In this document: in pieces, positions 35,718 through 43,703 of the stretch | Layout: each line of letters starts with the position of its first letter | Position numbering within the stretch: position 1 is the stretch's first letter | NCBI GenBank assembly: GCA_963849695.1 | Contig: CAWKIT010000040.1 | Span: forward strand, 7,401-71,400 | Reading direction: 5' to 3' | DNA: 64,000 nt | Origin: DASSUW01 sp963849695 | GTDB taxonomy: Bacteria > Actinomycetota > Thermoleophilia > Solirubrobacterales > Solirubrobacteraceae | The notes under the pieces: model-generated | What the model was told of the DNA's origin: nothing | Seen by the model: only the letters and a program-made list of their open reading frames with translations | Databases searched by the model: none | Translations under genes and position numbers: made by a program

Positions 35718-37484
35718 GTGGGCGGCGACACGCAGGACTCGCGCGAGCGGGTCCGGGATGCGGTCGACTTCGAGGAGCTGGTCGGTGCCCGCACGGAGCT
35801 GCGGCGCTCGGGCGCGCAACGGCTGTCCGGGCTGTGCCCGTTCCACGACGAGCGGACGCCGTCGTTCGGGATCGACCCGGTCGAGAAGCTCTACCACTGC
35901 TTCGGCTGCGGCGCGGGCGGCGACGTCTTCTCGTTCGTGATGGAGACCGAGGGGCTCGACTTCGCGGGTGCCCTGGAGTCGCTCGCCGACCGCTACGCGG
36001 TGCAGCTCGAGCGCGAGACCGAGGATCCGCGCGAGGCGGCACGGCGCGAAGCGCGCGACCGGCTCCTGGCCCTGCTCGAGCGCACGGCCGCGTACTACGT
36101 GCGGGTGCTGTGGGAGTCGGCCGAGGCGGCCGCAGCCCGCGCGTACCTGGCTTCGCGGGGCTTGGAGGAGGGGGCGCTGCGCGAGTTCCGGGTCGGGTTC
36201 TCGCCAGGTGCGTACGAGCGGGTGCTCTCCGCCTCCACGCAGGCGGGATACAGCGGCGACGAGCTGGTCGCGAGCGGGCTGGCGGTCGAGCGGCGCGACG
36301 GGCGCGGCCTGATCGACCGCTTCCGCGGGCGCATCATGTTCCCGCTGTGCGACGAGCGCGGCCGGGTCCTCGGGTTCGGGGCGCGCGCGCTGCGGCCGGA
36401 CGACCGACCGAAGTACCTGAACTCGTCCGACAACGCGGTCTTCCACAAGGCGCGGCTCGTGTACGGCGCCGACCTCGCGCGCGCGGCCGCGGCGCGCTCC
36501 GGGCGCGTGATCCTGGTCGAGGGCTACACCGACGCGATCGCGCTGCGCCAGGCCGAGGTGCCCGAGGTGGTCGGCTCGATGGGCACGGCGCTCACCGATC
36601 AGCAGATCGACGCGCTGCGCCGGCTCGCGCCGACCGTGTTGTTCTGCCAGGACCCCGACGCCGCCGGGCAGGAGGCGGTGTCGCGCAGCACGAGCGCGGT
36701 GCGGGCCTTGAACGAGCGGACGCGCGGACGCGGGCTCGACTTCCGGGTCGTGCGCCTCCCCGCCGGGTCGGACCCGGCGGACGTCGTCCAGCGCGACGGC
36801 GCCGACGCCATGCGGGAGCTGCTCGAGCGCGCGGTCCCGCTCGCGCGGTTCGAGGTCGAGCGCGCGCTCGAGCGGGGGGAGACTCGCACGGCCGAGGGGC
36901 GCGACCGGGCGCTGGAGGAGGCCGCCGCCGCGATCCGGCCGCTGCCGCCGAGCGTGCTGCGCGAGGAGCTGGTGCAGCTCGTGGCCGGCAGGCTCCGGCT
37001 GACCGAGAGCCTCGTCGCTTCGGTGCTCGCCGGCGCTCGGCGCCCCGCTCCCGGCCGCGGCTCGTCGAACGGCGCGCGCGCGGCGCTGGATCGCCGCGAG
37101 CAGTCGGAGCGCGCGTTCCTCGCCTACTGCCTCGCGCTGCCGGACGAGGGCGAGGAGCGACTCGCCGCCGCGGACCTCGACGGGCTGTTCTCCGCGCCCG
37201 CCACGCGCCGGGCGGCCGAGTACCTGCGCGGCCGCCTGCGGTCCCCGGCGGGAGAGCTGCCGGCCGGGGACGAGGCGCTCGCGCGCGTGGTCGCCGAGCT
37301 CGTGATCCGCGCCGGAGAGCTGGAGGCGACGCCCGCCAAGCTCGAGCTCGAGGCGCTGCAGCTCGACCTCCACAACCTCGACCGCAGCATCGCCACCGCC
37401 CGCACCGAGGGCCACGAACGCATCGGCGAGCTCGCCCGCGAGCGCCAGCAGGTGCTCGACGCCATCCGCCACCGGTTGAGCTGA
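35718..37484 (+). CDS. dnaG: DNA primase
   Basis: A 588-residue primase. The CHC2 zinc finger is GLCPFHDERTPSFGIDPVEK with YHCFGCGAGGDVFSFV. The core has FRGRIMFPLCDERGRVLGFG and the TOPRIM acidic residues in VILVEGYTDAIAL and CQDPDAAGQEA. The C-terminal helicase-binding region (380-588) is divergent and Ala/Arg/Glu-rich. The GTG start is four bases after dgt. Usually followed by rpoD in this group, but here an HNH gene and a tRNA follow. Confidence 0.95.
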   Translation: MGGDTQDSRERVRDAVDFEELVGARTELRRSGAQRLSGLCPFHDERTPSFGIDPVEKLYHCFGCGAGGDVFSFVMETEGLDFAGALESLADRYAVQLERETEDPREAARREARDRLLALLERTAAYYVRVLWESAEAAAARAYLASRGLEEGALREFRVGFSPGAYERVLSASTQAGYSGDELVASGLAVERRDGRGLIDRFRGRIMFPLCDERGRVLGFGARALRPDDRPKYLNSSDNAVFHKARLVYGADLARAAAARSGRVILVEGYTDAIALRQAEVPEVVGSMGTALTDQQIDALRRLAPTVLFCQDPDAAGQEAVSRSTSAVRALNERTRGRGLDFRVVRLPAGSDPADVVQRDGADAMRELLERAVPLARFEVERALERGETRTAEGRDRALEEAAAAIRPLPPSVLREELVQLVAGRLRLTESLVASVLAGARRPAPGRGSSNGARAALDRREQSERAFLAYCLALPDEGEERLAAADLDGLFSAPATRRAAEYLRGRLRSPAGELPAGDEALARVVAELVIRAGELEATPAKLELEALQLDLHNLDRSIATARTEGHERIGELARERQQVLDAIRHRLS

Positions 37485-37503
37485 TTCCGTCCGAGGGGCG
37501 AAC

Positions 37504-37509
37504 TAGTGT
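37504..37509 (+). promoter_or_regulatory. Putative -10 box TAGTGT for HNH gene (leaderless)
   Basis: TAGTGT lies 7 bases before ATG 37517; no ribosome site is present. Confidence 0.35.
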
Positions 37510-37516
37510 TCGCCCC

Positions 37517-38218
37517 ATGGACGCGGGCTGGCTGGCGGAGCAACTCGAGGCAGGACGCTCGATCGAGTCGATCGCGCGCGAGACCGGCCGTGACCCGTCG
37601 ACCGTCGCGTACTGGGTCAACAAGTACGGCCTGGCGTCCGAGCACGCGCCAAAGCACACCGCCCGTGGCGGGATCGACCGCGATGCGTTGACGGCGCTGG
37701 TCGAAACAGGCAAGTCGATCCGTGCCATTGCTGGGGAGCTCGGCGTGAGCGCGACGACTGTCCGTCACTGGCTCTCGAGGTTCGACCTTCAAACCGCGGG
37801 CGCGGAGCGGCGGTCCGGAACTTGGCGCCGGCCCGCGCTCGTGCGCGAGTGCAGGCACCACGGCTGGACGACGTGGGTGCGGTCGGCGCCTGGGCGATAT
37901 CGCTGCAGACAGTGCAGGATGGAGGCAGTGAGCGCCCGTCGGCGGCGCGTCAAGGAGATCCTCGTACGCGAGGCCGGCGGAGCGTGCCGGCTCTGCGGCT
38001 ACTCGCGATACGCGGGAGCGCTGCAGTTTCACCACGTCGACCCCACTGAGAAGGCGTTCGCGCTGTCCAGTCGCGGGCTGGCGCGCTCGCTGGCGAAGGC
38101 TCGGGTGGAGGTGATGAAATGCGTGCTTCTCTGCGCCAACTGCCATGCGGAAGTCGAGGCGGGGGTCGCTACTATTGGCGACTCGAGAGCCCAACTACGA
38201 TTAGCAGGTTCACGGTAG
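37517..38218 (+). CDS. HTH-HNH endonuclease family protein
   Basis: A 233-residue protein. Two helix-turn-helix repeats open it: residues 5-40 (AEQLEAGRSIESIARETGRD) and 55-90 (ALVETGKSIRAIAGELGVSA, TTVRHWLSRF). A zinc ribbon follows (VRECRHHG then RYRCRQCR), then an HNH-like nuclease core (CRLCGYSRYAGALQFHHVDP, CVLLCANCHAEVE). The architecture suggests sequence-guided DNA binding plus nicking or cutting. Homologues are scattered and single-gene, and no methylase is adjacent. It lies directly upstream of tRNA-Asn. Function unknown. Confidence 0.8.
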   Translation: MDAGWLAEQLEAGRSIESIARETGRDPSTVAYWVNKYGLASEHAPKHTARGGIDRDALTALVETGKSIRAIAGELGVSATTVRHWLSRFDLQTAGAERRSGTWRRPALVRECRHHGWTTWVRSAPGRYRCRQCRMEAVSARRRRVKEILVREAGGACRLCGYSRYAGALQFHHVDPTEKAFALSSRGLARSLAKARVEVMKCVLLCANCHAEVEAGVATIGDSRAQLRLAGSR

Positions 38219-38231
38219 TTCAATACACCGG

Positions 38232-38304
38232 TCGGGGGTAATTCAATCGGCAGAATGCTCGGCTGTTAACCGAGTCGTTGTGGGTTCGAGTCCCACCCCC
38301 CGAG
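38232..38304 (+). tRNA. tRNA-Asn (GTT)
   Basis: A 73-base cloverleaf. Acceptor UCGGGGG pairs with CCCCCGA, the anticodon stem is CUCGG/CCGAG with loop CTGTTAA (anticodon GTT at 38265-38267), the T arm is GTGGG-TTCGAGT-CCCAC. No CCA is encoded. Confidence 0.95.
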
Positions 38305-38448
38305 CTTCGAGCCCCGCTTCCCCGCGTGGCGGCGGCGGCGCTCTCGAGTTCGTCAGTACGGAGGAGATTTGTCCGTGTGTCGAGCGCCGGACGTGCTCGA
38401 GCAGCGAGGCGAGCATGGTGGTCGTGCCGCTGAGTGGGCGGCACGCCG

Positions 38449-38467
38449 TGATCCGTTTACGATCACC
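38449..38467. promoter_or_regulatory. Palindrome GTGATC-N7-GATCAC upstream of NTF2-like gene
   Basis: Perfect 6-bp arms with a seven-base spacer CGTTTAC, 28 bases before the ATG. A possible operator; no cognate regulator is adjacent. Confidence 0.35.
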
Positions 38468-38494
38468 GAGAAACCGACCGAGGGGGTTGCCGGG

Positions 38495-38851
38495 ATGGAG
38501 GCCACGACTGTTCGCACGCCGCAGGAGGTCTTCCAGCACCATGCCGAGGTGCTCATCGGAGGCGACCTCGAAGGGATCGTCAGCGACTACTCGGACGATG
38601 CCGTGATGATCACGCCCGCGGGGGTGAAGCGCGGCAAGGACGGCATCCGCGAGACCTTCCGGGAGCTTCTCGCCGACCTGCCCTCCGCTGACTGGGAAGT
38701 GCCCACCCAGATCTTCGAGGGTGACCTGTTGTTCATCGAGTGGAGCGCGGTTTCCGAGAAGACGCGCGTGGAGGACGGGATCGACACCTTCGTGTTCCGC
38801 GACGGGCTCATTCGCGCGCAGACCGTTCGCTACACCCTGCTCGAGAAGTAG
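38495..38851 (+). CDS. SnoaL/NTF2-like protein
   Basis: A 118-residue NTF2-fold protein (TVRTPQEVFQHHAEVLIGGD, DYSDDAVMITPAGVKRGKDG, VEDGIDTFVFRDGLIRAQTV). Such proteins bind or isomerise small molecules; no specific role can be set. ATG 38495 gives the family start; upstream reading would cross the tRNA-proximal gap. GTGATC-N7-GATCAC (38449-38467) lies upstream and may be an operator. Confidence 0.75.
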   Translation: MEATTVRTPQEVFQHHAEVLIGGDLEGIVSDYSDDAVMITPAGVKRGKDGIRETFRELLADLPSADWEVPTQIFEGDLLFIEWSAVSEKTRVEDGIDTFVFRDGLIRAQTVRYTLLEK

Positions 38852-38963
38852 CGCGCCTGCGCGGGAGACGCGAGGCGCGGCCCGCTCGCGAAGCGCGAAG
38901 GGGCAGCCGACGTTGTCGCCGGCGCCCGGTGAGGGCGCCGGCCGAGATCGACGCTTGTGACGT

Positions 38964-39182
38964 CTAGTAGATCTCGCGCTCGCGCGCCACGGGTTGCTCG
39001 CGAACGGCGGTGGTGCGCCGGCGAGGGGAGATCACGAGCTCGATGAGCAGCCAGGCGACGCCTATGACGACGAGGATGACGCCGATCGTCTGGATCGAGA
39101 TTCCGGCGAGCGTCGCGTCGACGGCGAGCCAGAGGATGAGTCCGATTGCGGTGAGTACGAGCGGGGGGCCTGCGTCGGCCAT
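38964..39182 (-). CDS. Small two-helix membrane protein
   Basis: A 72-residue protein with two transmembrane helices (LVLTAIGLILWLAVDATLAG and IGVILVVIGVAWLLIELVIS) and a basic tail RRRTT. It resembles DUF6458-type actinobacterial small membrane proteins; role unknown. Divergent from the sigma factor gene, with which it may share a stress promoter region. GGAGG lies about 7-12 bases upstream of the ATG. Confidence 0.7.
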   Translation of the reverse strand: MADAGPPLVLTAIGLILWLAVDATLAGISIQTIGVILVVIGVAWLLIELVISPRRRTTAVREQPVAREREIY

Positions 39183-39325
39183 GAGTTGCCTCCGTGCGTT
39201 GGTTTCCTTGGAGGGCTTGTTCCGCGAAAGCGAGGTCCGTAATCCGACCTTGGACGAATGTCCAGCTGAGCCCGGCGCAGCGTGGACGGCTCGCCGGCCA
39301 GCCCAAGACGCGACCCAGCGGTACA

Positions 39326-39351
39326 GGTTAGATTTCTGACAGAACGGGCAT
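39326..39351 (+). promoter_or_regulatory. Putative SigB/SigF-type promoter
   Basis: GGTTAG (39326-39331), 14-base spacer, GGGCAT (39346-39351) resembles the GGTTT-N14/15-GGGTAW consensus of SigB/SigF sigma factors. It lies 11 bases before GTG 39363, suggesting autoregulation. Confidence 0.45.
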
Positions 39352-39362
39352 ATGAAGCGCTC

Positions 39363-40148
39363 GTGGACGATCGAAATGCCTCACCACCGCCGGGACTGTT
39401 GCCGGAGCGGCGACTCTTCGAACGCGCACAAGGTGGCGATGCCGCCGCGCGTGAAACGCTCCTGCATCGCTATCTGCCCCTGGCGCGCAACGTAGCCCGG
39501 CGCTACGCCGGACGAGGGGAGGCGGAGGATGACCTCGTGCAGGTCGCCACCCTGGCACTGCTGCGGGCGATCGACCGCTTCGACGTCGAGCGGCGCACGG
39601 CCTTCAGCTCGTTCGTGGTCCCCACGATGGCCGGCGAGCTCAAGCACTACTTCCGGGACCGGTCGTGGACGATCCGCCCGCCGCGCGACACCTATGAGCT
39701 CAGCCAGCGCGTCGCGAAGTCCGTCGAAGGGCTTGCGCGCGATCTCGGCCGCTACCCGACGACCGCGGAGGTCGCGGCAGAGGCCGGCGCATCGGTCGAG
39801 GAGGTGCTGGACGCGCGCGCCGCGACCGACCAGTGTCGGGGAACCTCGCTCGACGCACCGCGCGACGAAGACGGCTCCACGTTCCTCGACGCGCTGGGGT
39901 CCGAGGACCACGGCCTCGGGCAGGCCGAGGATCGAGCCGACCTCGCGGCGCTCATGAGCGGCCTCTCGCCCCGCTCGCGCGAGATCCTGCGTCTACGGTT
40001 TGCGGAGGATCTCTCGCAGGCCCAGGTCGGCGCGCGCGTCGGTCTTTCGCAGATGCACATCTCCCGCCTGGAACGCCGAGCCCTCGCCCGGCTTCGCGAA
40101 GAAGCCGGGGGACGGTCGCATCAGGTCAGCTTGGCGCGCGCAGCCTAG
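39363..40148 (+). CDS. SigB/SigF/SigG-type RNA polymerase sigma factor
   Basis: A 261-residue group 3 sigma factor. Region 2 holds LARNVARRYAGRGEAEDDLV, QVATLALLRAIDRFDVERRT and SWTIRPPRDTYEL. Region 3 has VEGLARDLGRYPTTAEVAAE. Region 4 has LSPRSREILRLRFAEDLSQA with LSQMHISRLERRALARLRE. GTG 39363 is favoured because a SigF-type promoter lies just upstream; an earlier GTG at 39282 would place that promoter inside the gene. No anti-sigma gene is adjacent. Likely controls general stress genes. Confidence 0.88.
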   Translation: MDDRNASPPPGLLPERRLFERAQGGDAAARETLLHRYLPLARNVARRYAGRGEAEDDLVQVATLALLRAIDRFDVERRTAFSSFVVPTMAGELKHYFRDRSWTIRPPRDTYELSQRVAKSVEGLARDLGRYPTTAEVAAEAGASVEEVLDARAATDQCRGTSLDAPRDEDGSTFLDALGSEDHGLGQAEDRADLAALMSGLSPRSREILRLRFAEDLSQAQVGARVGLSQMHISRLERRALARLREEAGGRSHQVSLARAA

Positions 40149-40300
40149 CCCTCGGGCGGCGGCGCGAAGTCGCCCTCGATCGAGATCTCGCGCTCACAGG
40201 ATCCCGGCAGCGACAGGTCGGTGTCCTGCTGGCCGTTGCAGATATCGAACGCGTCCGTGTGCGGCGTGATTGACCGTTCCGCCGGCGCGCACGCGCGCAC
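40145..40300 (-). pseudogene. C-terminal remnant of a secreted protein
   Basis: A 51-codon minus-strand frame reads RSITPHTDAFDICNGQQDTD, LSLPGSCEREISIEGDFAPP and stops at 40145. It looks like the C-terminus of a larger extracellular protein with two cysteines. A TAG sits 16 bases upstream of its only GTG, and no 5' portion is visible, so it is probably a fragment. It shares three bases with the sigma gene end. Confidence 0.45.
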
Positions 40301-40587
40301 CTCGATCGCGGCACCCTATCCCGGGCTCGGGCCGCTCCCACTCCCCGATCGAACAGGCTTCGAGACGGTGTCAGCTGACGTTGGCGGGCCGGACGGCTGG
40401 GCGGGGCGCCCGCTACGGTCCGCGTGCGCATGATCGCCGAGGCCACGCCGAGCAGATCCCATTGATGGAGCATCAGAGCCCCGCGCCCAGAGTGAGGCCC
40501 GGTGCGAGGCTGCACTCGCCGGCGACTGCGCGCGGGATGCGACCGAACGGAGGCGACCGCCGCGGCGCCCGGCCGAGGACTCGTCGC
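40301..40587. other. Gap without a convincing gene
   Basis: I see no supported gene between the remnant and the subtilase start. An in-frame ATG at 40465 would lengthen the subtilase by 41 poorly structured, Arg/Pro-rich residues. No hairpin or palindrome of note. Confidence 0.4.
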
Positions 40588-41412
40588 GTGATCTTCGACG
40601 AGCTGCCGGCGTGGGGGCTCGAGCAGACCGCTCCGGAGACGCTGCCGTCCGACTGGCCTCGGACGCTGGACCGCGAGTGGGCATTCGGCGACGGTCGCGG
40701 CGCCGGGGTGCGCGTCGCGATCGTCGACTCTGGCGTCGACGCCGGCCATCCGGTTCTCGCCGGCCCGCTCGAGCGCGCGGTCGCCGTCGAGCTCGGCGAT
40801 AAAGGTTTCAGCGTCGAGGCCGACGAGGTCGGCGACGTCTCCGGGCACGGAACGGCGTGCGCCGGGATCGTGCGCGCGCTCGCGCCGGCGTGCGAGCTCA
40901 CGAGCATGCGCGTCCTCGGAGCGGACCTCACCGGGGGCGGCGAGGCGTTCGTGGCCGGCCTGCGCTGGGCGGTGCGCGAGGGCCACCACGTCGTCAATCT
41001 CTCGCTCTCGACGACGAAGGCGCAGTTTGCCGCCGCGCTGCGCGAGCTGGCCGACGAGGCGTACTTCGGCGGTTGTGTGCTTGTCGCCTCGGCGCACAAC
41101 ATGCCGGTCGACAGCTGGCCGTGGCGCTTCGCTCCGGTGCTGTCGGTCGCGAGCCACGCCGGCGCGGATCCGGAGGCGTTCTTCTACAACCCGCGTCCGC
41201 CGGTCGAGTTCCACGCGCGTGGAATGGACGTGGAGGTCGGTTGGGCGGGCGGGGACACGATCCGCGCGTCCGGCAACTCATTCGCCACGCCGCACATCGC
41301 CGGGATGGCGGCGCGCGTGCTGGGAGCGCATCCGCAGCTGCGCCCGTTCGAGGTCAAGACGGTGCTCCGTATGTGCGCCGACAACGTCAAGGGGGACGCG
41401 CATGCCCGCTGA
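40588..41412 (+). CDS. Subtilisin-like S8 serine peptidase without signal peptide
   Basis: A 274-residue S8 domain with the triad Asp in VRVAIVDSGVDAGHP, His in DVSGHGTACAGIVRALAPAC and Ser in ASGNSFATPHIAGMAAR. NLSLSTTKAQ matches the oxyanion region, though the usual Asn is replaced in SAHNMP. No signal peptide, prodomain or membrane helix, so it probably acts in the cytoplasm. GTG 40588 has GAGGA 8 bases upstream. It overlaps the GAF gene by 11 bases, so the two products are coupled. Confidence 0.85.
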   Translation: MIFDELPAWGLEQTAPETLPSDWPRTLDREWAFGDGRGAGVRVAIVDSGVDAGHPVLAGPLERAVAVELGDKGFSVEADEVGDVSGHGTACAGIVRALAPACELTSMRVLGADLTGGGEAFVAGLRWAVREGHHVVNLSLSTTKAQFAAALRELADEAYFGGCVLVASAHNMPVDSWPWRFAPVLSVASHAGADPEAFFYNPRPPVEFHARGMDVEVGWAGGDTIRASGNSFATPHIAGMAARVLGAHPQLRPFEVKTVLRMCADNVKGDAHAR

Positions 41413-42046
41413 GGAGGATCTGCGTGCCGCGGTGGCGGCGGGAGTGCTCACAGCGGCGCGCGGCCGCGCGCCGCTGCTGCAGTCGGTCGCGGACGTCGCG
41501 CGCGCGATCTTCTCCGCGCGCGCGTCGTCGATCATGCTGTTCGACATCGCCAGCGACGAGCTCGTGTTCGAGGCGGTATCCGGCGAGGGCGAGGAACTGC
41601 TCGGCCGGCGCATCCCGAAGGACACGGGCATCGCGGGCTGGGTGGTCGGCGCGCGTGACCCGATCGTCGTCGAGGACGTCGAGCGCGACCCGCGCTTCGC
41701 CGCCGACTTCGCGCGCGATGCCGGTTACGTCCCACGCGGCATCATGGCCGCGCCTCTGTTGCTCGAGGACGAGGTGCTCGGCGTGCTGTCGATCCTCGAC
41801 CGGCCCCAGCGTGCGTCCCTCAGCCTCATGGAGCTCGACCTGCTCGGCCTCTTCGCCCACCAGGCCGCGGTCGCGCTCGAGCTGTTCGAGGCGGGCCGCC
41901 GCGCGGAGGCGGCGCTGAGGGGCGACGGCGAACTGGCCTCCCTGGCCCGGCTCGCCGCGATCCTCGACGGTCAGCGCGCGGACCGGCGGGCTGCCGCCAC
42001 CGCACTCGTGGCCGCACTCGAGGGCGTGCTCAAACCATCCGTGTGA
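41402..42046 (+). CDS. GAF-domain protein coupled to the S8 peptidase
   Basis: A 214-residue protein with one GAF domain (residues 20-165): ARASSIMLFDIASDELVFEA, RRIPKDTGIAGWVVGARDPI, PRGIMAAPLLLEDEVLGVLS. The last 45 residues form a basic and Ala-rich helical tail. No output domain, so it may sense a ligand or redox state for its partner. The ATG lies inside the end of the peptidase gene (11-base overlap). Confidence 0.85.
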   Translation: MPAEEDLRAAVAAGVLTAARGRAPLLQSVADVARAIFSARASSIMLFDIASDELVFEAVSGEGEELLGRRIPKDTGIAGWVVGARDPIVVEDVERDPRFAADFARDAGYVPRGIMAAPLLLEDEVLGVLSILDRPQRASLSLMELDLLGLFAHQAAVALELFEAGRRAEAALRGDGELASLARLAAILDGQRADRRAAATALVAALEGVLKPSV

Positions 42047-42102
42047 GCGCGCCCTGGATTGCTAGCGGATAGAAGCGCGCCGCTCCGTCCTGGGCACTCG
42101 CG

Positions 42103-42303
42103 CTAAGACCGCTCTTCGGGCTGCCGAGCCGCGAGCCTGCCCTCTTCGGGCGACTCCTTCTCGTCCTCGCCGCGCGAGCGGGCGGACCTCCGCGGGGTTG
42201 CGGGTCTTCATATGGCCCTCGACCTCGGCCGACTCGTCCTCGCCGCGCGAGCGGCGCGGCCTTCTCGGGGCTGCGCTGCTCGTCCTGCGGCTGTTTCCGC
42301 CAT
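42103..42303 (-). pseudogene. Small acidic protein with three apparent 1-bp insertions
   Basis: From ATG 42303 (AAGGGA 7 bases upstream) to TAG 42103, sensible protein is spread over three frames. QDEQRSPEKAAPLAR is in one, EDESAEVEGHMKTRNPAEVR in the next, and EDEKESPEEGRLAARQPEER in the third. Removing one base each at about 42285, 42245 and 42173 gives a 65-residue charged, low-complexity protein. The last two breaks fall in an identical 21-base repeat (42161-42181 and 42234-42254). Function unknown. Confidence 0.5.
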
Positions 42304-42435
42304 GCCGATTCCCTTCGATCAGTGGGCCGTTTCTGTTCAGTGGGGCCCTGGGCACCGCTCACGCTACACCTGCAACGAGGCCTGTGTGGTGATGTGCGGC
42401 ATGCTTGGCGTGTCAACCGCTCCTGCTCAGACGCC

Positions 42436-43017
42436 TCAGCTCCTGCTGCCGGCGTCTCGGATGAGCTCGACCACGTGGGCGTCGATGGCGATCGCGCCCA
42501 GAGCTCGCGCGACCGAGACCCGGTGATGGCCGTCGCGGACGAAATGCGCCTCGCCGACGCGGTAGACCGAGATCGGCGGCAGCTCGGTTCCGTGCTGGGC
42601 CGCGTGGCACATCTGCGTCCAGCGCCCGCGGCTCCAGTCGGGCGGGCGGAAGGCATGGTCGAACGCCTCCGCCTTGTGGCGGTCCGACGTCCCGACGATC
42701 GAGTCGATCGCGATCGTCTGCACTCCGAGCCGGCGGCGCGGCGCCGTCGCCGCCCAGCCGGTGTCGTCGGCCAGGTACGACAGACCGCCCGCCCGCCGCC
42801 GCGCCAGCCGTGAGAACGCGGCGTCGGCGCCGATCATCCGCGTGCCGCCGAAGTCGAGCGCCCGGTCGACCGCCACGACGGCAGCTGTGAACGCGAGCAG
42901 GAACCCCGGCACGCCGCCGACGAACACTCCGGCCGACGCCGCCAGGGCCGGCAGCGCGAGGGGGCGGAGCCGCCGGGCGGTGTCGAGGCGGAGCGGTCGA
43001 GCGGGCTGAGCGGTCAT
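42436..43017 (-). CDS. ParB-like nuclease-domain protein with N-terminal membrane segment
   Basis: A 193-residue protein. Residues 15-55 are hydrophobic (LALPALAASAGVFVGGVPGF then LLAFTAAVVAV). The C-terminal half contains a ParB N-domain-like core: PPISVYRVGEAHFVRDGHHR and VSVARALGAIAIDAHVVEL, including the GHHR box. Families with this core include ParB/Srx and nucleases. Widespread in actinobacteria as a single gene; role unknown. A short acidic gene follows downstream. Confidence 0.65.
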   Translation of the reverse strand: MTAQPARPLRLDTARRLRPLALPALAASAGVFVGGVPGFLLAFTAAVVAVDRALDFGGTRMIGADAAFSRLARRRAGGLSYLADDTGWAATAPRRRLGVQTIAIDSIVGTSDRHKAEAFDHAFRPPDWSRGRWTQMCHAAQHGTELPPISVYRVGEAHFVRDGHHRVSVARALGAIAIDAHVVELIRDAGSRS

Positions 43018-43063
43018 CGCATCTACTCACTCGGAGCAGGGTTCGGCCGTGTGACCAACCCGC

Positions 43064-43069
43064 TAAGTT
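43064..43069 (+). promoter_or_regulatory. Putative -10 box TAAGTT for methyltransferase gene (leaderless)
   Basis: TAAGTT lies 7 bases before GTG 43077. Confidence 0.4.
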
Positions 43070-43076
43070 CGCCGCC

Positions 43077-43703
43077 GTGAACCCGAGGACCCAGCGCCGG
43101 TACCACAACATCATCCGCAGGGCCGGCGTCCGGCCGGAGCGGGCGCTCGAGGTCGGCGGCCTGATGGGGGAGGACTCGCTGCTCCGCTTTCCCGAGCTCG
43201 CCAACGCCGACCGCTACTGCCTGAACCTCCTCGAGCTGCCGAGCGAGCAGGGGATCACGGCGGTCAAGGGCAACGCCAACGACATGCGGGGCCTGTTCGA
43301 CAGCAACTGGTTCGACCTCGTCCTGTGCTGCTCGACGCTCGAGCACGACAAGCGCTTCTGGCGCTCGGTCTCCGAGATGCGGCGCGTGCTCCGGCCGGGC
43401 GGGCTGCTGGTCATCAGCGTCCCCGGCTACATCAAGGATCCCGAGACCGACCGCGGCCGGTCGACCCTCACCTACCGCGTCCACTACTCATACGACTACT
43501 ACCGCTTCAGCGAGCAGGCCGTGCGCCAGGTGTTCTTCGAGGGGATGGAGCGGGTCCGCGTGCGCCCGTTCTACACGCCGCCGCGAATCTTCGGCCACGG
43601 TTACAAGCCGCTGCCGCCGAGCCGCGCCACCCAGGCCCGGCGGATCGCGCGCCGCGCCGCCCGCAGGGCGCGCCGGCTCGCCGCCAGGGCCCGACATCGA
43701 TGA
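43077..43703 (+). CDS. Class I SAM-dependent methyltransferase
   Basis: A 208-residue methyltransferase (RALEVGGLMGEDSLL for the SAM loop, FDLVLCCSTLEHDKRFW for motif post-II, MRRVLRPGGLLVISVPGY for motif III). The SAM loop is GGLMGE instead of GxGxG. The last 30 residues are Arg/Ala-rich and may bind nucleic acid or membranes. It overlaps the downstream AlkZ-like gene by ATGA. Substrate unknown. Confidence 0.8.
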   Translation: MNPRTQRRYHNIIRRAGVRPERALEVGGLMGEDSLLRFPELANADRYCLNLLELPSEQGITAVKGNANDMRGLFDSNWFDLVLCCSTLEHDKRFWRSVSEMRRVLRPGGLLVISVPGYIKDPETDRGRSTLTYRVHYSYDYYRFSEQAVRQVFFEGMERVRVRPFYTPPRIFGHGYKPLPPSRATQARRIARRAARRARRLAARARHR

